Below, piece by piece: positions 32,546 through 39,621 of a stretch of 64,000 nt of DNA. Numbering within the stretch: position 1 is the stretch's first letter; each line of letters opens with the position of its first letter. A program made the translations under genes and the position numbers. The DNA comes from Bermanella sp040371755 (GTDB lineage: Bacteria > Pseudomonadota > Gammaproteobacteria > Pseudomonadales > Oceanobacteraceae), in the NCBI RefSeq assembly GCF_040371755.1, contig NZ_BAABWE010000009.1:122230-186229 (forward strand), written 5' to 3'. The notes under the pieces were generated by a model, which made no database searches, was not told the origin of the DNA, and saw only the letters and a program-made list of their open reading frames with translations.

Positions 32546-33175
32546 ATGAAAACCTTAACCAAAGAATTACAAGAAGCCATTACCCCTCAAATGGCACTGG
32601 ATATTTTAAAAGAAGGCAATAAGCGTTTTATTAACAACTTAAAAGCCAACCGTAATTTATTACAACAAGCCAACGAAACCTCAGATAACCAACACCCATT
32701 TGCTATTATTTTAAGCTGCATTGACTCCCGCACCTCTGCCGAACTGATTTTTGACCAAGGGCTTGGGGATATATTCAGTGCACGTGTGGCTGGTAATATT
32801 GTCAACGAAGATATTTTGGGCAGCATGGAGTTTGCCTGCAAAGTAGCAGGTTCTAAAATCATAACGGTTTTAGGCCACACCAACTGTGGGGCTATTAAAG
32901 GGGCTTGCGATCATGTGGAGATGGGGAACTTAACTAATCTACTAGCTAAAATCAGACCAGCCGTAGACGATGAAAAAACCATCACGGACAACAGAACATC
33001 GTCAAACAATGAATTTGTGGATAAAGTTACATCCATCAATGTTAAGCGTACTATGAAAAACATCATGCAGCGCAGCCCCATTTTAAAAGAAATGATGGAG
33101 AACAACGAAATTATGCTAGTAGGCGGCATGCATGATATTGCCACAGGCGAAGTGACCTTTTACGAAAACCCATAA
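32546..33175 (+). CDS. Beta-class carbonic anhydrase
   Basis: 209 residues from MKTLTKELQEAITPQMA, the usual family start; a GTG five codons earlier (32531) is possible. The Zn ligands and catalytic dyad are present: SCIDSRTSAE (Cys-Asp-Arg), and GHTNCGAIKGACD (His and Cys). The C-terminal GGMHDIATGEVTF is standard. It interconverts CO2 and bicarbonate, in the cytoplasm. The 278-base upstream gap has no recognisable gene. Confidence 0.9.
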   Translation: MKTLTKELQEAITPQMALDILKEGNKRFINNLKANRNLLQQANETSDNQHPFAIILSCIDSRTSAELIFDQGLGDIFSARVAGNIVNEDILGSMEFACKVAGSKIITVLGHTNCGAIKGACDHVEMGNLTNLLAKIRPAVDDEKTITDNRTSSNNEFVDKVTSINVKRTMKNIMQRSPILKEMMENNEIMLVGGMHDIATGEVTFYENP

Positions 33176-33193
33176 TTCAAAACAGGGAATACC

Positions 33194-33268
33194 ATGCTAC
33201 AAGGAAGTTGCCTTTGCCAAAAAGTTTGCTATGAAGTCAAAGTAATAGGGGCAATAGTACATTACTGA
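33194..33268 (+). pseudogene. Fragment of a GFA (glutathione-dependent formaldehyde-activating-like) gene
   Basis: A 24-codon remnant reading MLQGSCLCQKVCYEVK and then GAIVHY followed by a stop. Intact family members begin the same way (GSCLCG..YEV) and continue with a second cysteine pair. The rest is lost. It follows the carbonic anhydrase stop by 18 bases. The remaining part of the 333-base gap up to 33508 shows nothing else. Confidence 0.65.
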
Positions 33269-33508
33269 AATACTCACCTAAATATGGGGAACATGTTCTG
33301 AACGGCTAACCTATGGATCTAAGCGTTCATTTAAATTCATACGGATATTAAATTAAAGATAAAACACTGAGAAAACCATAAGAAAATATACCTGTCGTTG
33401 CCATTCTCTAATCTACTAGGTTATTTGGAACAATATAATTCGTAAGGGCTTAATACTCTACAATAGGCACATAGTCACATACACTGAATAGAATATTAAG
33501 GAGTCTAA

Positions 33509-34375
33509 ATGAGCAACGATAACTACACCCCGCCCAAAATTTGGAGCAATGACGGTCAGTCTGAGAACCGTTTTAGTAATATTAATCGCCCTGTATCGGG
33601 TGCTACTCATGATAAAACTCTGCCACTGGGCAAGCATCCCTTTCAGCTTTATTCAGTGGGAACCCCTAATGGGGTTAAAGTCACCATATTATTTGAAGAG
33701 CTATTGGCTATTGGCATTAAAGAAGCCGAATACGATGCCTTCTTAATTAATATAATGGAAGGTGATCAATTTGGTAGTGGTTTTGTTGATGTAAACCCCA
33801 ACTCCAAAATCCCAGCCCTACTCGATACCACGACCACGCCAGCTACGCGAGTGTTTGAATCGGGCTCCATTCTTTTATATTTAGCTGAAAGGTTTAACCA
33901 ATTCATTCCATCTGATCCGGCTAAAAAAGCAGAGTGTATTTCTTGGCTCATGTGGCAAATGGGTAGTGGGCCGATACTAGGCGGTGGGTTTGGCCATTTT
34001 TATGCCTACGCGCCTGAAAAGCTACAATACCCTATTGACCGCTTCACCATGGAAATTAAACGTCAACTGGATGTACTCGACAAACAACTGGCCAAACACG
34101 AATACATTGCCGGCGACGAATACACCATTGCGGATATGGCTATTTGGCCTTGGTACGGCATGCTTGTAACCAATCGCGTGTATGAAGCGGCTGAATTTAT
34201 TGAGGCTCATAAATACGAGAACGTATTACGTTGGACAAAACTCATTGAAGCAAGGCCCGCAGTGCAACGCGGAAAAAAAGTGAACTGTACTTGGGGCAAG
34301 CCCGAGAATCAATTACATGAACGCCATGATGCCAGTGATTTTGAATTGAGGACTCAAGATAAACTCAATGGCTAG
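33509..34375 (+). CDS. yghU: YghU-type glutathione S-transferase / disulfide-bond oxidoreductase
   Basis: 288 residues, AAGGAG ribosome site. An N-terminal ~45-residue extension precedes the thioredoxin-like domain (FQLYSVGTPNGVKVTILFEE), with NPNSKIPALLD and FESGSILLYLAERF binding the glutathione. The all-helical C-terminal domain contains ADMAIWPWYG. The arrangement and NGVKVTILFEELLA fit the YghU/YfcG Nu-class enzymes, which bind two glutathiones and have disulfide reductase activity. A stem-loop terminator follows. Confidence 0.85.
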   Translation: MSNDNYTPPKIWSNDGQSENRFSNINRPVSGATHDKTLPLGKHPFQLYSVGTPNGVKVTILFEELLAIGIKEAEYDAFLINIMEGDQFGSGFVDVNPNSKIPALLDTTTTPATRVFESGSILLYLAERFNQFIPSDPAKKAECISWLMWQMGSGPILGGGFGHFYAYAPEKLQYPIDRFTMEIKRQLDVLDKQLAKHEYIAGDEYTIADMAIWPWYGMLVTNRVYEAAEFIEAHKYENVLRWTKLIEARPAVQRGKKVNCTWGKPENQLHERHDASDFELRTQDKLNG

Positions 34376-34395
34376 CTATTCTTGATTTAGACGTG

Positions 34396-34445
34396 CGCTC
34401 AACCTAAGTTCGTATTTGTGACAGGGGACTGGTTGAGCGTTTTTT
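34396..34445 (+). terminator. Terminator after the YghU-like gene
   Basis: CGCTCAACC (34396-34404) and GGTTGAGCG (34431-34439) pair across a 26-base loop and run into TTTTTTG. Confidence 0.7.
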
Positions 34446-34457
34446 GTTTTGAGACTA

Positions 34458-34550
34458 TTAACGCCTTGCTCAGCGGTAATTTAAGGTGGCACGTTTTTGC
34501 GAATGCAAAACAAGAGACACTTTAAATTGTCCGCTGGAGCTATTTGTTAT
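34458..34550 (-). other. Integron attC site 1 (after HNH cassette)
   Basis: On the minus strand the site opens with ATAACAAATAGCTCCAGCGG and closes with CCGCTGAGCAAGGCGTTAAT. The R and L boxes pair with one extra-helical C in the left arm, as required for attC folding. A variable hairpin (TTTAAAGTGTC.../...CACCTTAAA) lies between. The HNH stop codon is inside the left box, normal for a cassette. Confidence 0.82.
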
Positions 34551-35439
34551 GTGCATTTATTACTTGCCTCAATTGCTCAATTGTTAGCATTGGATTTTTT
34601 TTATGTATTATGCGATGACAGTTTGAGCAAACAACAGCCAGATCTTTAAGTTCTGTTTCAACTATGCCATCAGCTTTTGAAAGTTGCTTTAAATGATGAA
34701 CTTCACAAAACCCTTCGCCAAATTCACCATATGTTTTTTTAAAGTCAAAAGTGCAAACTTCACAACACAGTTTTCCTGACTTTTTAAGAACCTCTTTTTT
34801 CTTTGCTTTTACAAGTGCAGGATTTCTCTCTCTTTTTAAATGAGTAACAAGCCGTGGATTTCCCTCTTGACCTGACAAGTATCTGTCAACGTCCGGCAAC
34901 TCATCAAGAAATCCCTTATCTATTAACTTTAAAGCTCTAGCCACATGCTTCTTGCTTTCAGGAGAATCCGCATACCAGACATTGCTTTGCCCGATACCGC
35001 CTTTGACTGCCCTTGGAATTAAGAGGGTTCGTTCTTCAGGAGGCAGTAACGTTGCGTCGCTAGCTAATGCAATTACACGGTAGCCATTAACGCCGTTATC
35101 ATTTTGTAGTTTTGTTTGTGTTGGTAATGCTTGATACTCACGGTAAACTGTTGCGTTCTTGTACCACCCAACCACAGCCGTTCCGCCAGTTTCAGGGCCG
35201 GCTGTCCAAACGACCGTAACTCCAGAAATGTATTCATCTTCTTTTTCTGCGCCAAGTTTTTCTATTTTTATTTGCCCAGTTGGCTGAACATAACCATAAA
35301 CATTCCCTCGAATAGCGCTAAAATTACATACCTCGTGGCCTATTTCATTTTTATTATATGAACCACCACGCTCAATTGAATCGCCTTTAATTCCATTGTA
35401 TTTTTGCATCCAGCCAATATTGCAAAATAGTATTTTCAT
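34540..35439 (-). CDS. HNH endonuclease in an integron cassette
   Basis: 299 residues. C-terminal HNH domain (about 215-299): zinc pairs C226-x2-C229 and C271-x2-C274, catalytic histidines in FCEVHHLKQL (248-249), then CSNCHRIIHKKNP. This is the McrA/predicted-restriction type. The N-terminal ~200 residues, with TVVWTAGPETGGTAVVGWYK near 75-94, are not a domain I recognise and may be the target-recognition part. The gene ends inside an attC site and begins 14 bases after an R' box, so it is a complete cassette. Possible role: defence against foreign or modified DNA. Confidence 0.85.
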   Translation of the reverse strand: MKILFCNIGWMQKYNGIKGDSIERGGSYNKNEIGHEVCNFSAIRGNVYGYVQPTGQIKIEKLGAEKEDEYISGVTVVWTAGPETGGTAVVGWYKNATVYREYQALPTQTKLQNDNGVNGYRVIALASDATLLPPEERTLLIPRAVKGGIGQSNVWYADSPESKKHVARALKLIDKGFLDELPDVDRYLSGQEGNPRLVTHLKRERNPALVKAKKKEVLKKSGKLCCEVCTFDFKKTYGEFGEGFCEVHHLKQLSKADGIVETELKDLAVVCSNCHRIIHKKNPMLTIEQLRQVINAHNK

Positions 35440-35452
35440 ATGGTTTCTCTAG

Positions 35453-35518
35453 GCACATAACGCCCGCATTTGCGGCGGCTTTGTAGCGAGGAACGAGCGG
35501 AAAAGCCGTCCAAGCCAC
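35453..35518 (-). other. Half attC site (right half), truncated by transposon
   Basis: On the minus strand it contains GACGGCTTTTCCGC, then AAAGCCGCCGCAAATGCGGG and CGTTATG: L' and R' boxes and one internal stem. The left (R''-L'') half is missing; directly at 35519 the A/T-rich transposon-end repeats begin. The R' box marks the start of the HNH cassette. Confidence 0.7.
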
Positions 35519-35581
35519 GAAAAAATTATCAAGAAAAAATTATCAAGACACCAAAAATTATCAAGACACCCATGATAAGAA
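35519..35581 (+). repeat. Short direct repeats at the left end of the RAYT element
   Basis: AAAAATTATCAAG occurs three times within 63 bases, the third followed by ACACCC. The reverse complement of the last, GGGTGTCTTGATAATTTTT, resembles the right-end motifs at 36888 and 37206, so these are element termini. Confidence 0.7.
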
Positions 35582-35683
35582 ATTATACCTAGTTCGTATA
35601 GGCCGATATTTGATCATTCATACAAACTTCGTATTCACAATCATCAACGGCTCCATCATATTTAAATTATCGGAGGAGTGAAT

Positions 35684-36679
35684 ATGCCAAAACCAAGGAA
35701 GGAACAAGTGAGCCTTGAGGCTACGCCTTATTATCACTGCGTATCTCGCTGTGTACGTAAAGCATTTTTATGTGGTTATAACAGCCATGATAAAGTGAGC
35801 TACGAACACAGGCGAGCTTGGCTTGAAAATGAGTTATTAAACCAATCTCAAGTCTTTGCCATTGATATTGCAGCCTACGTCATCATGTCCAATCACTATC
35901 ATGTGGTGTTACACATAAATCAAAAACAAGCTGAGCACTGGGATATTGATGAGGTTATTGATCGCTGGCATAAGCTGTACAAAGGCAATGTCCTCAGCCA
36001 GCGTTATTTAAGTGACCCTAATTTTTCAAAAGCGGAATTCGAAAAACTCCAAGAATTTATAGAAAAATGGCGAGCGCGATTAATGGACATTGGTTGGTTT
36101 ATTGGTCGTCTTAATGAAAAAATAGCACGGCAAGCCAACTATGAAGATCGATGTACTGGTCGCTTCTGGGAGGGTCGTTTTAAATCACAAGCCCTACTTG
36201 ATGAAAAAGCCCTCGCCGCTTGTATGGCTTATGTCGATTTGAATCCCGTACGCGCTAAAATGGCAAAAAAACCTGAAACATCAGAACATACATCGGTAAA
36301 AGCTCGAGCTGAAAATGCGAAACTCGCCCATCAACCTAACCACCCTAAACAACAAGTATCTAAACTCATGCCGTTTGTAGGCAACCCCAGAAACAACATG
36401 CCTGACGGACTACCCTTTCGGTTAACCGATTATTTAGCCTTAATTGATATAACAGGCCGAGCCATTCGTGAAGATAAACGGGGCCATATTGAGAAGAACC
36501 TACCTGATATTCTCAACCGTTTAGGCATTGAACCTGAAAACTGGCTCACCATGACACAAGAGTTTGAACAGAACTTTAAAGATTTAGTCGGAAGCCCAAC
36601 GATTCTGGATAAAACCGTCAAACTACTTCAACGCAAACGACGGCCTGCGTTTAAAAACTGCGATAGGCTATTGGCTTAA
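35684..36679 (+). CDS. REP-associated tyrosine transposase (Y1, IS200-like)
   Basis: 331 residues from the ATG at 35684, which has GGAGGAG eight bases upstream; the earlier GTG at 35678 overlaps that site and is rejected. The HUH motif NHYHVVLH gives metal-binding histidines at about 71 and 73; the nucleophile tyrosine is about Y183 in MAYVDLNPVRAKM. GRFWEGRFKSQALLDEKAL is the family core. Such transposases cut and join single-stranded DNA at REP-like palindromes. The protein looks intact. Confidence 0.92.
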   Translation: MPKPRKEQVSLEATPYYHCVSRCVRKAFLCGYNSHDKVSYEHRRAWLENELLNQSQVFAIDIAAYVIMSNHYHVVLHINQKQAEHWDIDEVIDRWHKLYKGNVLSQRYLSDPNFSKAEFEKLQEFIEKWRARLMDIGWFIGRLNEKIARQANYEDRCTGRFWEGRFKSQALLDEKALAACMAYVDLNPVRAKMAKKPETSEHTSVKARAENAKLAHQPNHPKQQVSKLMPFVGNPRNNMPDGLPFRLTDYLALIDITGRAIREDKRGHIEKNLPDILNRLGIEPENWLTMTQEFEQNFKDLVGSPTILDKTVKLLQRKRRPAFKNCDRLLA

Positions 36680-36906
36680 AGCGAAACGTGAAAAACTCAA
36701 CACTTTACAGACCTAAACGGTAACTTCCTGCCTGCTATTCAAGAAAATGCCTTAAAATTTCGACGTAGGTTTTCCAACTATGAAAATTCAGGCTCTTTCT
36801 AAAGGGTTCCGCCCAAATACAGCTAAAAGCAATAGTTAGAACCCTCGAATTTTAAATGTGAGCACTGAAACAAGACTGATTTATCGTGGGTGTCTGAATT
36901 TTTCTT
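36680..36906. other. Noncoding right part of RAYT element
   Basis: No gene. A segment AAACGGTAACTTCCTGCCTG (about 36716-36735) has a counterpart AAACGGCAACCCCCTGCCTG after the second truncated copy, showing that the 3' noncoding region was duplicated together with the coding end. Confidence 0.55.
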
Positions 36907-37223
36907 GAAAAGAACTTTAAAGATTTGGTGGGCGAACCTAATATCCTTAATAAAGCGACCAAGTTGCTTAATCGAAAACGAAGACCCGCCTTCAAAAACT
37001 GCGAAATGCTTTTAACCTAGGTAACCACCTGAGTTTTCACTGCAAATGCCAACTCAAACGGCAACCCCCTGCCTGTCATTAACGGTGATCTCTACTTTAA
37101 GTATTGAAATTCAACCTGTACACGTTTTTTAGCCATCCAAACTCACCTCAAATAACAATTTAGATATTTACGCGATCCGCAAATATTTATTTAATGCCGC
37201 TATAATGGGTGTCTGAATTATTT
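36907..37223 (+). mobile_element. Second, truncated RAYT element copy
   Basis: Consists only of the last ~37 codons of a transposase, its noncoding right part and a right-end motif GGGTGTCTGAATTATTTT at about 37206. The distance from the stop to the end motif (186 bases) is close to that of the first copy (about 210), so it is a tandem partial copy. Confidence 0.65.
36910..37020 (+). pseudogene. C-terminal fragment of a RAYT transposase
   Basis: Reads NFKDLVGEPNILNKATKLLN then RKRRPAFKNCEMLLT stop, closely matching the C-terminus of the intact copy (NFKDLVGSPTILDKTVKLLQ, RKRRPAFKNCDRLLA). The remaining ~290 residues are missing. Confidence 0.85.
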
Positions 37224-37483
37224 TGCCAGCCTGCAATTGGCCAAAGCCATTTTGTAAACGTGAACTTTTTACCCACACAATCATTGCAAGAGAATCTACT
37301 ATAACTTGAGCCATAACCATCTACAAAGTCATCCGTGTTTTTATTGCCTTCACTGAGATGGCAGCCACAATGATGACAAAGGTTTGACTCTCTGCGGTAG
37401 TTTGCCCGCAGCATTAAGTATATTGCATATAAAAACCAAAATACTATTGGGGCAAATATAAAAAGTAACTTAGCGATTTCCAT
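37187..37483 (-). CDS. Cassette-encoded membrane protein with cysteine motif, 3' end altered
   Basis: 98 residues. One N-terminal membrane helix (about 5-26), then a zinc-ribbon-like set CHHCGC (36-41) and CNDC (66-69). Function unknown. The gene starts 10 bases after attC site 2, so it belongs to an integron cassette. Its last ~12 residues (WQNNSDTHYSGIK) are encoded by the right-end motif of the truncated RAYT copy, and its own attC is not downstream, so the original C-terminus was probably replaced when the element inserted. Confidence 0.6.
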   Translation of the reverse strand: MEIAKLLFIFAPIVFWFLYAIYLMLRANYRRESNLCHHCGCHLSEGNKNTDDFVDGYGSSYSRFSCNDCVGKKFTFTKWLWPIAGWQNNSDTHYSGIK

Positions 37484-37492
37484 AATTAATTC

Positions 37493-37611
37493 CTATAACG
37501 CCTTGCTCACCGGCACATACTGCGGAGAGCGTTTTTGTGTAAAAATGGAGCGAAGCGACAGACACTAAAACGAGCGTAGCAGTATGTGTCCGCGTGCAGC
37601 AATTTGTTATA
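37493..37611 (-). other. Integron attC site 2
   Basis: On the minus strand it opens TATAACAAATTGCTGCACGCGG and ends CCGGTGAGCAAGGCGTTATA. TTGCTCAC/GTGAGCAA pair with extra-helical G residues in the left arm, and ACACATACTGC pairs with GCAGTATGTG inside. This is a canonical long attC of about 119 bases, lying just after the stop of the 37614-38108 gene. Confidence 0.9.
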
Positions 37612-37613
37612 GT

Positions 37614-38108
37614 TCATGAACGCCACGCAGCCTTACATTTTTTCTCTAAAGATTCATATTTTTCGTTAATAAATGCAAATGAATATGACGCTCCCATACT
37701 TCCACTTGAGTACGTATAGAACACATGATCTTCATTCTTAAACGAGAGGTACATTGCCCCAGCAGTAGCTCCACTACCGCCACATTCAGTAAAGCTGCGC
37801 TTAGAAAACAAATCAGCTCCCTTAAAATACCTTTGGGAAATTGGCGAGTAAATGGTAAAACTCTTATCTGATTTACTTGCATAGAACCAAGTCGTATCTA
37901 CCACTTCACTATTACCTATCGAATATGCCAGGTCTGAGATGTTTACGACAGCATGTCCTTCTACCAAATTTGAATTCCTTACCGAAAAATCATTCGCTGC
38001 TTTAACTCCGTATTTTTCGAACGTAGTGATCAACGTATTGATGGATATCTCGCCCCCAAAAGCAGAGAAAGAAAGCATCGATATTAAAATACTTGGTAGA
38101 GTTTTCAT
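37614..38108 (-). CDS. Cassette-encoded secreted protein, unknown family
   Basis: 164 residues. Signal peptide MKTLPSILISMLSFSAFGGE with likely cleavage after the alanine/glycine pair near 16-18. The mature part has a single cysteine pair region (SFTECGGSGATAGAMYLSFK and the terminal KKCKAAWRS), possibly a disulfide. Family not recognised. It is followed two bases later by attC site 2 and preceded by GTTATAG, like an R' box, so it reads as a gene cassette. Confidence 0.7.
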   Translation of the reverse strand: MKTLPSILISMLSFSAFGGEISINTLITTFEKYGVKAANDFSVRNSNLVEGHAVVNISDLAYSIGNSEVVDTTWFYASKSDKSFTIYSPISQRYFKGADLFSKRSFTECGGSGATAGAMYLSFKNEDHVFYTYSSGSMGASYSFAFINEKYESLEKKCKAAWRS

Positions 38109-38115
38109 AATGAAC

Positions 38116-38248
38116 CTATAACATTTTAATCGTGCGCATGCGCGTTTTTGCAGTTCTAATATTGAAGGGAAAAACGTCTGGAATACTCGCCATTACTGGG
38201 CTGTAGACCAAATTCCGTTTCGGCTTCTCAGGAAAAACGCGCATGCGC
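38116..38248. repeat. Perfect 16-bp inverted repeat next to a GTTATAG box
   Basis: GCGCATGCGCGTTTTT (38134-38149) and AAAAACGCGCATGCGC (38233-38248) are perfect complements with an 83-base loop. On the minus strand GTTATAGG (38122-38115) follows, like the R' boundary of attC. The remaining attC boxes do not pair properly, so it may be a decayed attC, an attI-like junction or an unrelated element. Confidence 0.6.
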
Positions 38249-38556
38249 GGTATTACCCTAATTGCGGGTTCTCGCAATCTAGGTATTCATTTTTATAAGT
38301 CGTTGATATTGCACGATTTAAATTCAGGGCACCAGTAAAAACACGCACTATTTTTATATTTAAATGTAAAAACACGCATGGATTCCTTAATTCATTGAAA
38401 ATATACTGCTTATTTATACAGTGTAATTACTGCGGGAAATGATCATATCTAAAAGCTCCTTTTTTAGATTGTATTAGGCAATTAATGCAAGCTCAGTGAT
38501 TTCGAAAATTAGCTATTAAAGAATGTTTCAGCACCAACCGTAAACCAGACACGAAA
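38249..38556. other. 308-base gene-free AT-rich spacer
   Basis: No open frame with a ribosome site. The 13-mer GTAAAAACACGCA occurs twice (38335, 38366). Nothing else was recognised. Confidence 0.5.
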
Positions 38557-38790
38557 CGATAACGATAACGATAACGATAACAAAAATGCGGCATTCACGG
38601 GCCGCTACAACCAAAGCGCCTCGATTATTCCATAATAAACGAGCGGCTCGTGGGTTGCCGCGAAGCAGGGTCCGGGATCTCACTGCGTTCGCGTACTTCG
38701 TACCCCAGAGAAAGAACCGTGCTGGCTTTATTTTGCCTGAATTCCAATATCTAAATAATTAGCGGTGTATAGATAACGCACATGCGTTTA
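38557..38790. repeat. Intergenic repeat family 2, copy 3 (inverted)
   Basis: Four CGATAA units open it (38557-38580), then, in reverse orientation to copies 1 and 2, the CGCATTTTTGTTATCG, GCTTTGGTTGTAGCGG, CCGCTCGTTTATTATGG, AAAGCCAGCACGGTT and AATTATTTAG blocks, ending with ACGCATGTGCGTT. Block order equals copy 2; the central segment differs. Confidence 0.7.
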
Positions 38791-38870
38791 TCGCGCGCGA
38801 GCACGCTCCTACAATTTTGCAGCACCGACAAAAAACAAACCCGTGGGCCACTCTGTCCGGTAACAAAACA

Positions 38871-39533
38871 TCATTCCGAATTTAACGTCCTATTTAACAA
38901 CCCCTCTAATCCATCCAAAATAAACTCAAACCCAAATTCAAAGTGATTCACCCCATCATGCTCCCCCATGGCCACCTTTTCTGATAACGCATACAAATAC
39001 GGCCATTGCGCTTTAGGTAAACTGGGTAAATATTGCTGGGCCACTTGTTGGTATTCCCCTTCTTTAAACGGAAAGTTTAAACTTTGTAGCGTAAACCCAT
39101 AGATGTAATTATCCATGGCATTCCAAGCATGATCCGCCAATGCAGGACTGAACCCAGCCTCTATCAGACACCCTAACGTGGCATTCACATAGCTCATCAT
39201 ATTGGGGCCTACATTGGCGCGAGATACTAAGGGGACACTGGCCCAAGGGTGTCGCATTAACACTTGGTGAGCCTTCATCCCGCGGTTAGCCAGCTCGGCT
39301 TTCCAAGGCTTACTTATGTCAGGGATTGGAATCTCTGCCACTACTTTCTCAACTAAGCCATCAATCAAGTCGTCTTTATTTTTAACATGGTTGTAAAGGG
39401 ACATGGCCTTAACCCCCAACTCATCCGCCAGCTTACGCATGGACAAACCTTGCAACCCCTGTTCGTCTGCCATATTCATGGCGACGGCTAGAATTTTCTC
39501 TCGGCTTAACGGGGGCTTTACATCATCAGGCAT
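38871..39533 (-). CDS. TetR-family regulator with TetR_C tetracycline-repressor-like domain
   Basis: 220 residues from the ATG at 39533 (MPDDVKPPLSREKIL); an upstream TTG would add eight residues. HTH about 20-65 (GLQGLSMRKLADELGVKAMSLYNHVKNKDDL). The C-terminal part (about 80-215) has the DHAWNAMDNYIYGFTLQSL pattern of TetR_C_1 proteins. Divergent from the oxidoreductase at 39622, with a pair of palindromes between them, so it probably represses that gene and itself in response to an unknown small molecule. Confidence 0.88.
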   Translation of the reverse strand: MPDDVKPPLSREKILAVAMNMADEQGLQGLSMRKLADELGVKAMSLYNHVKNKDDLIDGLVEKVVAEIPIPDISKPWKAELANRGMKAHQVLMRHPWASVPLVSRANVGPNMMSYVNATLGCLIEAGFSPALADHAWNAMDNYIYGFTLQSLNFPFKEGEYQQVAQQYLPSLPKAQWPYLYALSEKVAMGEHDGVNHFEFGFEFILDGLEGLLNRTLNSE

Positions 39534-39563
39534 GGTTAGAATTTGATCTATTGACAATTTATA

Positions 39564-39593
39564 CTTACAGTGTAAGCTAACTTACACTGTAAG
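39564..39593. promoter_or_regulatory. Tandem palindromic operators for the divergent TetR regulator
   Basis: CTTACAGTGTAAG (39564-39576) and CTTACACTGTAAG (39581-39593) are two near-identical palindromes four bases apart. TTGACA at 39551-39556 is a candidate -35 for the plus-strand gene, so bound repressor would block it. Confidence 0.8.
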
Positions 39594-39621
39594 TTAAAGA
39601 TTAATCTCGGATGGGTAACTA

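Larger units (their letters stand above)
35519..36906 (+). mobile_element. REP-associated tyrosine transposase (RAYT) element
   Basis: It extends from the short direct repeats on the left to the GGGTGTCTGAATTTTT motif at about 36888-36906, 210 bases after the transposase stop. The right motif resembles the left-end motif in inverse orientation. It replaces the left half of an attC site, showing insertion or rearrangement in a cassette. Confidence 0.65.

Noticed and set aside
36733..36880. Possible attC between the two RAYT copies
   Set aside because: No RYYYAAC/GTTRRRY box pair with complementary L boxes could be drawn.
38557..38580. CGATAA x4 as part of a CRISPR-like array
   Set aside because: Simple hexamer expansion without spacers; it belongs to repeat family 2 copy 3.
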